Source of the DNA: Streptomyces cylindrosporus
Lineage (GTDB): Bacteria > Actinomycetota > Actinomycetes > Streptomycetales > Streptomycetaceae
Reading direction: 5' to 3'
Assembly (NCBI RefSeq): GCF_022698165.1
Contig: NZ_JALDAY010000004.1
Location: 682,001 to 746,000 of the forward strand
DNA length: 64,000 nt
Shown here: piece after piece, positions 41,586 to 50,712 of the stretch
Numbering within the stretch: the first letter of the stretch is position 1
Layout: each line of letters opens with the position of its first letter
Program-made: the position numbers and the translations under genes
The notes under the pieces: generated by a model
Databases searched by the model: none
What the model saw: the letters and a program-made list of their open reading frames with translations, nothing else
Told to the model about the DNA's origin: nothing

Positions 41586-42821
41586 TTACCCGCAGGTGTC
41601 TTCGGCGGCCGTGTTCCCGCGGAACGTGGGTGCGGGAGAAGGCCTGTTCGACGGCGCGCCGGAAGGCATTCTTCCCGACTTTCCGTCGCCGTATCCGTAC
41701 TCGCTGTAATCACTCTTTGCGGCGGAATCCCGCGGAACTTCCTTGACGACGGTGACCGGCGCGTCCTTGCGCAGTCGTTCGAACAGCTTCTGCGCCTCCG
41801 GTTCCACGAGCTGGTCACGATTGCTGTCGTAGACGTACGACTCCCGCGGAACGGTCAGGAATTGCACGCGTTCGGTGGGAATGTCGCGCAGCCCGCGCAC
41901 AAGGTCGTAGAGCCCGCGCAGACTCGCCAGATCCGGGTCGGTGGTCAGCGACGAAGTGGCCGCGTCCAGCACGGGGTACAGCTTCACCGGATTCAGCAGT
42001 ACGTCGTTGCTCTGCACCTTGTTGACCAGCGCGCCCAGGAACCGCTGCTGGCGGTCCATCCGGTCGGTGTCGCTGCCGTCGCCGAGCGACTTGCGCGCCC
42101 GCACGTACCCGAGCGCCTGCTCCCCGTCGAGCGTCACCCTGCCCGCGGGCAGGTTCAGTTTGGCGGCCTTGTCGTGAATGGGCCGGTCCAGACAGATCCG
42201 CACCCCGTCCACGGCGTCGACCATCTCCTTGAACCCGTGGAAGTCCACGACGACGTGATGGTCGATCCGCACGTTCGTCAGCTGCTCGACGGTCCGGATG
42301 GTGCAGGCCGAACCGCCCATCTGGAAGGCGTGGTTGAACATCGCGAACATCGGCTCGGACCGCGTCCCGTCCGCCCGCAGACACGCCGGCACGTCCACCA
42401 TCAGGTCACGCGGCAGGGAGATCGCGGTGGCGGTGCGCCGTCCCGCGGCGAGGTGCAGCAGGATCGTGGTGTCCGACCGCTCGGTCCCCGAGTCCCGCCC
42501 GTACCGCGCGTTCCCGTCCCCCGACCGCGAGTCCGACCCGATCAGCAGGATGTTCTGCGCGTCCTTGACGAGCGAGGTGGGCCGTTCCTTCTCGTACCGC
42601 GCGAGCTCGGCCGCGGCGGCGTTGTCGGGCGTGATGTTCCCGTCGAGCTTGACGTAGGCGGCCCAGCCGACGCCCGCGGCGACGACGACCGCGACGGCGA
42701 CCCCGAGCCCCCCGTACCGCGCCCACTTCCGCCGACGCCGCCGTATCAGCCCCTTCCCGGTGGCCGACGCCCCGGCACCGGGCCCCAGGGTCCCTCGGCA
42801 GTCGGTCACGAGCGGGCCCAC
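41586..42821 (-). CDS. LCP family ligase without LytR_C
   Basis: 411 aa, GTG at 42821 (a GTG at 42809 is the alternative). Basic leader, TM helix (YGGLGVAVAVVVAAGVGWAAYV), LCP motifs NILLIGSDSRSGDG, SDTTILLHLAAGRR, SLPRDLMVDVPAC, RIDHHVVVDFHGFKEM, LGYVRARKSLGDGSD. The region after the LCP domain is a short Pro/Ser-rich tail ending AAEDTCG; no LytR_C domain is present. It retains the four Cys of the LytR_C-containing paralogues. Upstream 41358-41585 (228 nt) shows no further gene. Confidence 0.92.
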   Translation of the reverse strand: MGPLVTDCRGTLGPGAGASATGKGLIRRRRRKWARYGGLGVAVAVVVAAGVGWAAYVKLDGNITPDNAAAAELARYEKERPTSLVKDAQNILLIGSDSRSGDGNARYGRDSGTERSDTTILLHLAAGRRTATAISLPRDLMVDVPACLRADGTRSEPMFAMFNHAFQMGGSACTIRTVEQLTNVRIDHHVVVDFHGFKEMVDAVDGVRICLDRPIHDKAAKLNLPAGRVTLDGEQALGYVRARKSLGDGSDTDRMDRQQRFLGALVNKVQSNDVLLNPVKLYPVLDAATSSLTTDPDLASLRGLYDLVRGLRDIPTERVQFLTVPRESYVYDSNRDQLVEPEAQKLFERLRKDAPVTVVKEVPRDSAAKSDYSEYGYGDGKSGRMPSGAPSNRPSPAPTFRGNTAAEDTCG

Positions 42822-42913
42822 CCCTCATGGCGTACGGACGTGGTCTTGTTACGACCATGGCGTGGAGGGGGTGGTGGGGGTGGGTGTTGCTGGTCCGTTC
42901 GAGTGAGAGCTGT

Positions 42914-43645
42914 TCAGCGACGAGTGGCCGTCACCCGCTCGCTCTCGATCCGCTGCGCAAGCGCCTCCTCGCCCAGCGCGTCCAGATTCCGGCACAGCAC
43001 CACGGACCCACCGTCGGCCAGAGGCCCGTACAACCCGGCCTTCAACCCCTCCCACGTGTCGTACGACAACCCCGACAGCACCCGCCCCCCGAACTCCCCC
43101 CGCGCCTGCTCCACGACCTCCGCCCCGCTGAACTCCCGCCCGGCCACGATCAGCGCCGCCTCCTCGGGATCCACCGGCGCGAACGGAACGAACCGGTCCC
43201 CCTGCCCCGGCACCTCGACCGCATAGTCGACGAACCCGTCCGGCACCTGCGGGAAACGCCCGCCCAGCGGCCGCAGTGCGAGAGCCACCCGCTCACCCCG
43301 GCACGCCCGCGCCGCGTCCAGCGAATCCGGCCCGCTCACCACCACGTCCGCCGTCTTCGGATCCCCGCCCACGTCCGCGACGGCCCCCACCGACGCACAC
43401 GCCAGCAGCCACACCGCCGTCTGCCAGTGCGTGGGCAGCAGCAGTACGACCCGGTCGCCGGGCCCCGCCCCCAGGTCGCCCTGGAGCAGGTTCGCGGTCT
43501 TGGCCACCCAATTGGCGAAGGTGGCCACGGACAGTTCGACCCGCTCACCCGTGGCGTCGTCGTAGAAGGTCACCAGCGGGCGTCCGGGATCCGCGGCGAG
43601 CGCGGAAGACAGCAGGTCGGCAGGGGTGCGGTCGGTGGCGTTCAC
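42914..43645 (-). CDS. TIGR03089 family protein (AMP-binding-like)
   Basis: 243-aa actinobacterial protein related to the N-terminal part of AMP-forming acyl/aminoacyl ligases: TPADLLSSALAADPGRPLVTFYDD, FANWVAKTANLLQGDLGAGPGDRV, LPTHWQTAVWLLACASVGAVAD. It lacks the ATP P-loop and C-terminal domain of real ligases, so it is not expected to be an active synthetase. GTG at 43645, start of the conserved N-terminus. Divergent from the amidase gene. Function unknown. Confidence 0.88.
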   Translation of the reverse strand: MNATDRTPADLLSSALAADPGRPLVTFYDDATGERVELSVATFANWVAKTANLLQGDLGAGPGDRVVLLLPTHWQTAVWLLACASVGAVADVGGDPKTADVVVSGPDSLDAARACRGERVALALRPLGGRFPQVPDGFVDYAVEVPGQGDRFVPFAPVDPEEAALIVAGREFSGAEVVEQARGEFGGRVLSGLSYDTWEGLKAGLYGPLADGGSVVLCRNLDALGEEALAQRIESERVTATRR

Positions 43646-43750
43646 CCGCGCAAGCGTACGCGGGCGAGGCGTCCCGCACCCAGCCGCGGGGCCACCGGTT
43701 CGGCGGAACGGCAGCCGACGGTCCGTCAGATCCCAAATGGACAGATATGT

Positions 43751-45130
43751 ATGACTATGTTCAAGATCAGGGGCATGCGTGGATTCCTTGCTTCCTCGAT
43801 CGGCGTCACGTGCGCGGCCGCCCTCGCCCTTCCGCTCACCCCGCCCGCAGCCGCCGCGACGGCGGGCGCGGCGCCGAGCGGGGCGAGATCCGCACCGGTG
43901 ACGGCCACCGCCCGGGTCACCTCCCAACGGGCCCCCGCCGAGATCCCCGGCAGCACCCAGTCGCTGCCCCTGGCCCCCCTCACCCGCGACCGCGCCCTCG
44001 GCCCGGCCGCGCCCGAACAGGGCCTGACCCGGGACGACGTACGGCACTTCTCGCTCGTCGGCGTCATCTGGGACAACCCCGACACCGTGCTGCACGGCAG
44101 CGTCCAGGTCCGCACCCGCGCGACCGGGTCCGGCGCCTGGACCGGCTGGCAGGACCTGGAGACGCACAACGACGACACCGCCGACCCGGGCACCGCCGAG
44201 CGCACCTCGGGCCGCGTCCGCGGCTCCACCGCCCCGCTGTGGGTGGGCGACTCGGACGGCGTCGAGGTCAGGGTCCGGGCCGCGGGCGAACGCCGTACGG
44301 ACGAGACGGCCCGCGGCACCCGCACCGCCACGTCCGCGGCCCCGCTGCCCTCGGGCCTGCGTCTGGAACTCGTGGACCCCGGCGAGCAGAGGCTCACCCG
44401 GGCGGCCGTCCCCGCGGGCGCCCCGAGCGCCACGGAGCTCCCGGCACTGAGCCGGGCGGCGACCGAGGCGGAGCTACTGGCCCTGAGAGGAAGCGAATTG
44501 ACGACGGCTCAGCGCGCCCGGCCCTACATCGGCCCGCGTCCGCGCATCATCACGCGCCGCGGCTGGGGCGCGGACGAGAAGCTGCGCGAGAAGAAGTTCG
44601 TCTACACGAAGAAGGTCAAGGCGGCCTTCGTGCACCACACGGCGTCCGGCAACGGGTACCGCTGTTCGCAGGCCGACTCCGTCATCCGCGGTATCTACCG
44701 CTACCACGTCAAGAGCATGGGCTGGCGCGACATCGGCTACAACTTCCTCGTCGACAAGTGCGGAAACATCTACGAGGGACGGGCCGGGGGCGTGGCCAAG
44801 CCGGTGCTCGGCGCGCACACCCTCGGTTTCAACAGCAACAGCATGGGGATCGCGGTGATCGGCAGCTTCGGTTCGTCGAAGCCGCCGGGGGCCGTCCTGC
44901 GGGCCATCGCCCGGCTGACCGCGTGGAAACTCGGGCTCTACGGGGCCAATCCGCGCGGAAAGACATATCTGAAGTCCGCCGGTGGCAATCTCTACCGAAA
45001 AGGAAAGAACGTACGACTGAACGTGATCTCCGGCCACCGTGACGGCTTCGCCACGGAGTGCCCCGGCTGGCAGCTCTACCGCAAACTCGGCACGGCCCGC
45101 TCGACCGCGGCCCGTTACCAGGGCCGATAG
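43751..45130 (+). CDS. Secreted N-acetylmuramoyl-L-alanine amidase (PGRP domain)
   Basis: 459 aa, exported (signal peptide with hydrophobic core VTCAAALALPLTPPAAAA). A beta-rich N-terminal region of about 200 residues (YVRHFSLVGVIWDNPD near 95) precedes a PGRP/amidase_2 domain from about residue 260. Zinc ligands: His in AAFVHHTASG, His and Cys in VISGHRDGFATECPG; catalytic Tyr context DIGYNFLVDKCGNIYEGR. It cleaves the bond between MurNAc and L-Ala of peptidoglycan. ATG at 43751 taken as start; 43757 and 43775 are possible. Divergent from 42914. Confidence 0.9.
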   Translation: MTMFKIRGMRGFLASSIGVTCAAALALPLTPPAAAATAGAAPSGARSAPVTATARVTSQRAPAEIPGSTQSLPLAPLTRDRALGPAAPEQGLTRDDVRHFSLVGVIWDNPDTVLHGSVQVRTRATGSGAWTGWQDLETHNDDTADPGTAERTSGRVRGSTAPLWVGDSDGVEVRVRAAGERRTDETARGTRTATSAAPLPSGLRLELVDPGEQRLTRAAVPAGAPSATELPALSRAATEAELLALRGSELTTAQRARPYIGPRPRIITRRGWGADEKLREKKFVYTKKVKAAFVHHTASGNGYRCSQADSVIRGIYRYHVKSMGWRDIGYNFLVDKCGNIYEGRAGGVAKPVLGAHTLGFNSNSMGIAVIGSFGSSKPPGAVLRAIARLTAWKLGLYGANPRGKTYLKSAGGNLYRKGKNVRLNVISGHRDGFATECPGWQLYRKLGTARSTAARYQGR

Positions 45131-45255
45131 AGCGACAGAGCACTGCCGCCAAGGCCTGCCGGGGGATCGCGTTCACCGCCGTCGGGGGACAGGGCGCGAA
45201 CCACGTAACGCCACCGGGCCGTCGAAGGCGTCGCACGACGATCTGCATACACTGG

Positions 45256-45279
45256 CCGGCCGAAAGTCAGTTCGGCCGG
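45256..45279 (+). terminator. Hairpin upstream of the nucleotidyltransferase
   Basis: CCGGCCGAA (45256-45264) and TTCGGCCGG (45271-45279) form a 9-bp stem, 126 nt after the amidase stop and 25 nt before the next start. It may terminate the amidase transcript or lie in the 5' leader of the next gene. Confidence 0.55.
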
Positions 45280-45304
45280 TCCCGGCAGGAAGCAGAGACG
45301 ACAG

Positions 45305-46387
45305 GTGACAGAAGCGATCCTCCTGGTCGGCGGCAAGGGCACGAGGCTGCGTCCGCTCACGGTGCACACGCCGAAGCCCATGGTCCGGGCGGCCGGGGTG
45401 CCCTTCCTCACACACCAGCTGGCCAGAGCGAGAGCGGCGGGGGTGGACCACATCGTGCTGGCCACCTCCTATCTCGCAGAGGTCTTCGAACCGTACTTCG
45501 GCGACGGCTCGTCGCTGGGTCTGCGGATCGAGTACGTGACGGAGGAGGAACCCCTCGGCACGGGCGGAGCCATCCGCAACGTCGCGTCCCGTCTGCACTC
45601 GGGCCCCGACGACCCGGTCCTCGTCTTCAACGGTGACATCCTCACCGGCCTGAACATCAGGGCCCTGGTCGACACCCACGAGTCGACGGGCGCCGACGTC
45701 TCGCTCCACCTCACCAAGGTCACCGACCCGCGCGCCTACGGCCTGGTCCCGACGGACGAGACGGGCCGAGTCCTCGCCTTCCTCGAAAAGCCCCAAACCC
45801 CCGAGGAGATCGTCACCGACCAGATCAACGCGGGGGCGTACGTCTTCCGCCGCTCGGTGATCGACACGATCCCGTCGGGCCGCCCGGTGTCCGTGGAGCG
45901 CGAGACCTTCCCTGACCTGCTCTCCGCCGGAGCCCACCTCCAGGGCATGGTCGACTCCACGTACTGGCTGGACCTGGGCACCCCCGCCGCCTTCGTCCGC
46001 GGCTCGGCCGACCTGGTCCTGGGCCGCGCCCCTTCCCCCGCCGTCCCCGGCCGCTGCGGCGACCGCCTGATCCTCCCCACGGCCACGGTGGCCCCCGACG
46101 CGAAGCTGACGGGCGGCACGGTGGTGGGCGAGGGCGCGTTCGTGGCGGAGGGCGCGCGGGTCTTCGGCTCGACGATCCTCCCCGGCGCGGTGATCGAACC
46201 GGGCGCGGTCATCACCGACTCCCTGATCGGCACCCGGGCCCGCGTCGGCGAACGCTCCGTCCTCACCGGCACGGTCATCGGCGACGGCGCGGTGATCGGC
46301 CCGGACAACGAGTTGAGGGACGGCATGCGGGTGTGGTGCGACGCGAAAATCCCGGCGGGCGCGGTCCGCTTCTCATCGGACCAGTAG
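45305..46387 (+). CDS. Mannose-1-phosphate guanylyltransferase-like NDP-sugar pyrophosphorylase
   Basis: 360 aa, two domains. The N-terminal nucleotidyltransferase fold has the signature ILLVGGKGTRLRPLTVHTPKPM and the metal-binding VLVFNGDIL. The C-terminus from about residue 245 is a left-handed beta-helix of hexapeptide repeats (GGTVVGEGAFVAEGARVFG, PGAVIEPGAVITDSLIGT). It would make GDP-mannose from GTP and mannose-1-phosphate, fitting ManA and ManB encoded at the end of the window; other NDP-sugars cannot be excluded. GTG at 45305 after GGAAGCAGAGACGACAG. Confidence 0.88.
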   Translation: MTEAILLVGGKGTRLRPLTVHTPKPMVRAAGVPFLTHQLARARAAGVDHIVLATSYLAEVFEPYFGDGSSLGLRIEYVTEEEPLGTGGAIRNVASRLHSGPDDPVLVFNGDILTGLNIRALVDTHESTGADVSLHLTKVTDPRAYGLVPTDETGRVLAFLEKPQTPEEIVTDQINAGAYVFRRSVIDTIPSGRPVSVERETFPDLLSAGAHLQGMVDSTYWLDLGTPAAFVRGSADLVLGRAPSPAVPGRCGDRLILPTATVAPDAKLTGGTVVGEGAFVAEGARVFGSTILPGAVIEPGAVITDSLIGTRARVGERSVLTGTVIGDGAVIGPDNELRDGMRVWCDAKIPAGAVRFSSDQ

Positions 46388-46440
46388 CCACGCCCACGGA
46401 CGGCCGGGGGGTGCCCGCCCCCCCCATCGGCCTCCGACCT

Positions 46441-46870
46441 CATCCTCAAGCGCCGACCAGGCTGAAACTCCCGCCCGGCACGCGAGGATGAGCGACGGCC
46501 ATCCCCGGGCCCACCCACCTGGAGCCCGGAGGGGCGGTGTCTTCTCGGCGTCGGCCGTGACTCTCGGCCGGTCCGGCGTTCGAGGCCGACGCTCGCCATC
46601 CCTGACCCCCACCCACCCGCAGGGGCGGCACCTTCTCAACACCGGCGACCATCTCCCAGCCCGTCCGGCGTTTGAGGCCGGTCCCCGCCGTCCCCATCCC
46701 CCACCCACCCGCAGGGGGCGGCGCCTTCTCAACGCCGGCCAGCATTTCAGCCCGTCCGGCGTTTGAGGACGAGGCCCCTTCAGGGCCGACGGGGGTCCAG
46801 GGGGCGGAGCCCCCTCGGCGGGGTCGAAGGGGCGGCAGCCTCTGGGGATGGGACGGGTAGGGGCGGCGGG
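46441..46870. repeat. Cluster of dispersed Streptomyces intergenic repeats
   Basis: The 522-nt gap 46388-46909 has no gene. It contains CCCGTCCGGCGTTTGAGG-type repeats at about 46553, 46658 and 46750, one degenerate inverted copy near 46440, and GCAGGGGGCGGCGCCTTCTC-type boxes between them. The tail GGGGGTCCAGGGGGCGGAGC continues with GGGCGGCAGCCTCTGGGG. The same composite occurs at 61975-62120. Confidence 0.8.
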
Positions 46871-46909
46871 GGCGAGAAGCCTCGGCGGTGCCCGCCACGC
46901 GCCGGCACG

Positions 46910-47914
46910 TCACAACCGGCCGATATCCCCTCGCGGCATCCGCGGAGCCCGCCTCGCCGGCGTCCTCCCACTCAGCAGAATCAACCGAGCCGCCCGATGC
47001 CGCTGCCCCGCATACGGCTCCAACAGCTCCAACATCACGGCATCATCCGCATCCCGGTCCCCGGCCAACGCGAACCCCACGATCCCCGGCAGATGCAGAT
47101 CCCCCACCGTCACCGCATCCGCCGCCCCATGACTGCGCTGCACGACCTCCGCCGAAGTCCACGGCCCGATCCCCGGCACGACCTCCAGCCGAGCCTGCGC
47201 CGCCTCCGGCGCCATCCCCACGGCCTCCTCCAGCCGCCGCGCCACCCGCACCGCCCGCAGGATCGTCGACGCCCGCTTGTTGTCCACCCCGGCCCGATGC
47301 CACTCCCACGACGGGATCAACGCCCACGTCCGGGGCCCCGGCATCACCCACAACCGCCCGCCCGCCGCAGGCCCCGGCGCCGGCTCCCCGTACTTCCGTA
47401 CCAGCAACCGCCAGGCCCGATACGCCTCGTCGGTCGTCACCTTCTGCTCCAGCACCGACGGAATCAACGACTCCAGCACCAGCCCGGTCCGCGTCAGCCG
47501 CAACCCCGGCCGCCGATGCCGGGCCATGGCCACGATCCGATGTCGCGGCACGAACGCCGCCGGATCGTCCGCCCCGCCCAGCAGCTCCGGCAACTGTTCC
47601 AGCAGCCACTCGGCCCCGGGCCCCCACGCCTCCCCGCGCACGGCACCCCCGCTCACCGACACCCGCAAGGTCCCCGGCCCACCTGGCGTGAGACTCGCCC
47701 GCCACACGGACCCGTCGGGCATGGCCCGGAACGTCGGATCGCCGGGCCCTCGCCGCAGCGGCCCCAGCACCAGCCCGAGATCGAGCGGCCCCTTCGGTAC
47801 GACCGTCCTTACCCGCCCCGGCGCGGCAGCCTGCCGAGGTATCCCCGGCGGCACGACGACATGCCCACCGCGCACGGTCGTACGAGTGGACCGGGGAGCG
47901 AATCGTCCTGCCAC
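46910..47914 (-). CDS. DNA-3-methyladenine glycosylase 2 family protein (AlkA-like)
   Basis: 334 aa of the HhH-GPD superfamily, removing alkylated bases in base excision repair. The helix-hairpin-helix/GPD core reads LEVVPGIGPWTSAEVVQRS followed by AVTVGDLHLPG with the catalytic Asp. The N-terminal 120 residues include VPPGIPRQAAAPGRVRTVV. GTG at 47914 is preferred since AGGA lies 9 nt upstream; the longer frame to 47986 would be partly encoded by the 26-bp repeats. C-terminus Arg-rich. It is separated from fbiB by the tandem repeat. Confidence 0.88.
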   Translation of the reverse strand: MAGRFAPRSTRTTVRGGHVVVPPGIPRQAAAPGRVRTVVPKGPLDLGLVLGPLRRGPGDPTFRAMPDGSVWRASLTPGGPGTLRVSVSGGAVRGEAWGPGAEWLLEQLPELLGGADDPAAFVPRHRIVAMARHRRPGLRLTRTGLVLESLIPSVLEQKVTTDEAYRAWRLLVRKYGEPAPGPAAGGRLWVMPGPRTWALIPSWEWHRAGVDNKRASTILRAVRVARRLEEAVGMAPEAAQARLEVVPGIGPWTSAEVVQRSHGAADAVTVGDLHLPGIVGFALAGDRDADDAVMLELLEPYAGQRHRAARLILLSGRTPARRAPRMPRGDIGRL

Positions 47915-47936
47915 GGATGAGTTCCTAGAGGCGTCG

Positions 47937-48066
47937 GGAGTGTCCTGAGAGGCTAGCCGTACGGAATGTCCTGAGAGGCTGGCCATCGGGAATGTCCTGA
48001 GAGGCTGGCCATCAGGAGTGTCCTGAGAAGCTAGCCGTCGGGAATGCCCTGAGAGGCCAGCCAGAG
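47937..48066. repeat. 26-bp tandem repeat, five copies
   Basis: Units beginning GGARTGYCCTGAGARGCYRG start at 47937, 47963, 47989, 48015 and 48041, exactly 26 bp apart. They fill the gap between the divergently oriented ends of the AlkA-like gene (start) and fbiB (stop at 48076). Confidence 0.9.
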
Positions 48067-48075
48067 ACTACGCGT

Positions 48076-49713
48076 TCATCGCACCTCGATGAACGCCTCC
48101 GCACCCCGCTCCGCCCGCGGCCTCGGCTCCTCCGCCGGATGCCCGACCGCCACCGCCCCGATCGGATCCCACCCCTCCGGCAGCCCCAGCACCTCCCGTA
48201 CGACGTCCCGGCAGAACATCGTCGACGACACCCAGGCCGACCCCAGCCGCTCCCCGGCCAGCGCGACCAGGAAGTTCTGCACGCCGGCCCCCGCCGCGAC
48301 CACGAACATCTCCCGCTCGGCCCCGTCCCGCCGCGCGTCCCCGTACGTGTGCGACCCGTCCATCACGAGACAGGGCACCACCAGATACGGCGCGTTCCGC
48401 AGTACGTCCCCGCGCCGCACCCGCTTCGCGATGGACTCCTCGGACTTCCCGTCCCGCCGCAGGTCCGCGATCCACGCGTCCCGCATGGCGTCCAGCAGCC
48501 GCCCCCGCGACTCCTCCGACTCCAGCAGCACGAACCGCCACGGCGTGGTGTGGTGCGGTGCCGGCGCGGTGACCGCCAGCGCCACCGCCCGCCGCACCGC
48601 CGAGGGGTCGACGGGTTCGTCGGTGAAGGCCCGTACCGTACGACGCTGGGCCACCGCCTCCCGTACCGCCTCGGACGTGCCCAGCCGGAACATGTCGTCG
48701 CGCGCACCGCGCACCATCGCCCGCGCCCCCTCCCCGTCGTCCTCGGCCACCACATGCGGCAGCCCGCGTACGACGGCGACGGGCCGCCCGGCCGCCTTGC
48801 CCTTGACCAGGTCACCGGCGGCGGCCAGTTCGTCGGCCGTCGCCACGACCGTCGCGCTGAGCGGATTGCCGTACGCGTCCGTGCCCCCGCGAAGATCGTC
48901 CAGCACCCGCACACCGGCGGCGCCGATCGCGACGTCCGTGAGCCCCGCGCGCCAGGGCCGCCCGAAGGTGTCGGTGACGACGACGCCGACGTCGACGCCG
49001 AGGGCGTCACGCAGTCCGTCCCGGATCGCGCGTGCGGAGGCGTCGGGGTCCTCGGGCAGCAACAGCACGGTGCCGGCGGGGGTGTTGGAGGCGTCGACCC
49101 CGGCCGCGGCCATGATGAGCCCCTGCCGGTTCTCGACGATCCGCAGCGTCCCGCGCCGCGCCACGACCCGCACGGTCTCGGCGTCGATCGCCGCTTCGCG
49201 GTCGTCGGCCGCGACGACCCTGCCCTCCGCCTTGGACACGATCTTCGAGGTGACGAGCAGCACGTCCCCGTCGACCAGCCCCGGCTCGGCGGCAGCGATC
49301 AACTTGGCAAGCTCGTCCCCCCGCTGCACCTCAGGCAGCCCACGAACGGCCCACACCACGTAACCACCCACAGGCACCCCACCCACACCACCGCCGGCCC
49401 CGCCCTCGGCCCCATCGGCGAACACACCGCCCGCACCGTCGCCAGACATAGCTCCGGCGCCCTCGGCAGCCACAGCCCTCACACCGCCGTCGGATCCGGC
49501 TCCCGCACCGCCGTCGGACCCGCCTTCTGCCCCATCGGCGAACACGCCACCCGCACCACCGTCGGACCCGGCCCCCGCACCACCGTCGGCCCCGCCCTCT
49601 GCCCTGTCGGCGAACACACCGCCCGCACCCCCGCCAGCCACACCCCCGGCGCCCTCGGCAGCCACAGCCCTCACACCAGCGCCGGGGGACGCCTCGGTGC
49701 CGTCGGCAGACAT
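48076..49713 (-). CDS. fbiB: Bifunctional F420-0:gamma-glutamyl ligase / nitroreductase-domain protein
   Basis: 545 aa. The N-terminal CofE-like ligase domain starts about residue 113 ([52 protein letters not shown]), and an FMN nitroreductase domain fills the C-terminal 200 residues ([20 protein letters not shown]). It adds glutamates to F420-0 and performs the reductive step on the precursor. ATG at 49713 gives an extra roughly 110-residue Gly/Ala/Asp-rich leader built from a 64-codon duplication; initiation at ATG 49449 would remove most of it. It lies 5 nt after the fbiA stop. Confidence 0.93.
   Translation of the reverse strand: MSADGTEASPGAGVRAVAAEGAGGVAGGGAGGVFADRAEGGADGGAGAGSDGGAGGVFADGAEGGSDGGAGAGSDGGVRAVAAEGAGAMSGDGAGGVFADGAEGGAGGGVGGVPVGGYVVWAVRGLPEVQRGDELAKLIAAAEPGLVDGDVLLVTSKIVSKAEGRVVAADDREAAIDAETVRVVARRGTLRIVENRQGLIMAAAGVDASNTPAGTVLLLPEDPDASARAIRDGLRDALGVDVGVVVTDTFGRPWRAGLTDVAIGAAGVRVLDDLRGGTDAYGNPLSATVVATADELAAAGDLVKGKAAGRPVAVVRGLPHVVAEDDGEGARAMVRGARDDMFRLGTSEAVREAVAQRRTVRAFTDEPVDPSAVRRAVALAVTAPAPHHTTPWRFVLLESEESRGRLLDAMRDAWIADLRRDGKSEESIAKRVRRGDVLRNAPYLVVPCLVMDGSHTYGDARRDGAEREMFVVAAGAGVQNFLVALAGERLGSAWVSSTMFCRDVVREVLGLPEGWDPIGAVAVGHPAEEPRPRAERGAEAFIEVR
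49452..49677 (-). repeat. In-frame duplication in the fbiB leader
   Basis: A 32-bp block containing CTCGGCAGCCACAGCCCTCA appears at 49454-49485 and 49646-49677, exactly 192 bp (64 codons) apart, with further degenerate repeats of GGGTCCGACGGCGG-type between. It encodes two [11 protein letters not shown] stretches. Confidence 0.8.
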
Positions 49714-49718
49714 CCCGC

Positions 49719-50678
49719 TCAAACCGCCCGCACCTCCTCCGCCAGCGCCAGCGCCTCGCGTGCCATCTGCGCGGTCGCGTCCAGGTCGGTCATCATCAGC
49801 GGCACCGCCAGGCACCGGATCCCGGCCGCCTCGACCCGCTCCACGGCGCCCGCGTCCACGGTGTCGACGAGCCAGCCGTCCAGCAGCCCCGAGCCGTAGT
49901 GCTCGGCGACCGCCGCGGCCGTCGACTCCACGCCCACCGCGGCCAGCACCTTGTCGGCCATCCCGCGCACGGGCGCGTCCCCGACGATGGGGGAGAGGCC
50001 GACGACCGGCACGCCCGCCTCGGCGATCGCCTCCCGGATGCCCGGCACCGCGAGGATCGTCCCGACGGACACGACCGGGTTCGACGGCGGGAAGAGGACG
50101 ACGTCCGCCTCCGCGATGGCCTCCAGTACCCCCGGCGCCGGCTTGGCCTGCTCGGCCCCGACCGGCACGACCGCGTGGGCCGGCACGGACGCCCGCAGCC
50201 GTACCCAGTACTCCTGGAAGTGCACCGCCTTGCGCTCGCCGTCGACCTCGACGGCCACATGCGTCTCGACCCGGTCGTCGGTCATCGGGATCAGCCGCAC
50301 CCCCGGCTTCCACCGGTCGCACAGCGCCTCGGTCACCGCGCTGAGCGGATACCCCGCGCCGATCATCTGCGTACGCACGATGTGCGTGGCGAAGTCCCGG
50401 TCGCCCAGCCCGAACCACTCCGGCCCCACGCCGTACGCGGCGAGCTCCTCCTTGAGATGGAAGGTCTCGTCGGCCCGGCCCCAGCCCTGCTCCTCGTTGA
50501 TGCCGCCGCCGAGCGTGTACATCACCGTGTCGAGGTCCGGGCAGACCTTCAGTCCGAAGAGGTGGATGTCGTCCCCGGTGTTGCCGATGACGGTGACGTC
50601 CGCGTCCGGCGCGGCCTGCTTCAGACCACGCAGGAACCTGGCACCACCGATGCCGCCTGCCAGAACCACGATTCGCAT
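49719..50678 (-). CDS. fbiA: 2-phospho-L-lactate (PEP) transferase, F420 biosynthesis
   Basis: 319-aa CofD/FbiA enzyme that transfers the phospholactyl or enolpyruvyl moiety to the deazaflavin Fo to form (dehydro)F420-0. Motifs [52 protein letters not shown] and [18 protein letters not shown] are complete. ATG at 50678; the longer frame adds only 10 residues. It is coupled to fbiB across 5 nt. The cysteine dioxygenase lies upstream on the same strand, 34 nt away, so all three might be cotranscribed. Confidence 0.95.
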   Translation of the reverse strand: MRIVVLAGGIGGARFLRGLKQAAPDADVTVIGNTGDDIHLFGLKVCPDLDTVMYTLGGGINEEQGWGRADETFHLKEELAAYGVGPEWFGLGDRDFATHIVRTQMIGAGYPLSAVTEALCDRWKPGVRLIPMTDDRVETHVAVEVDGERKAVHFQEYWVRLRASVPAHAVVPVGAEQAKPAPGVLEAIAEADVVLFPPSNPVVSVGTILAVPGIREAIAEAGVPVVGLSPIVGDAPVRGMADKVLAAVGVESTAAAVAEHYGSGLLDGWLVDTVDAGAVERVEAAGIRCLAVPLMMTDLDATAQMAREALALAEEVRAV

Positions 50679-50712
50679 GGAAGCCAGTCTTGCAGGAGGG
50701 TCGGACAACGCG

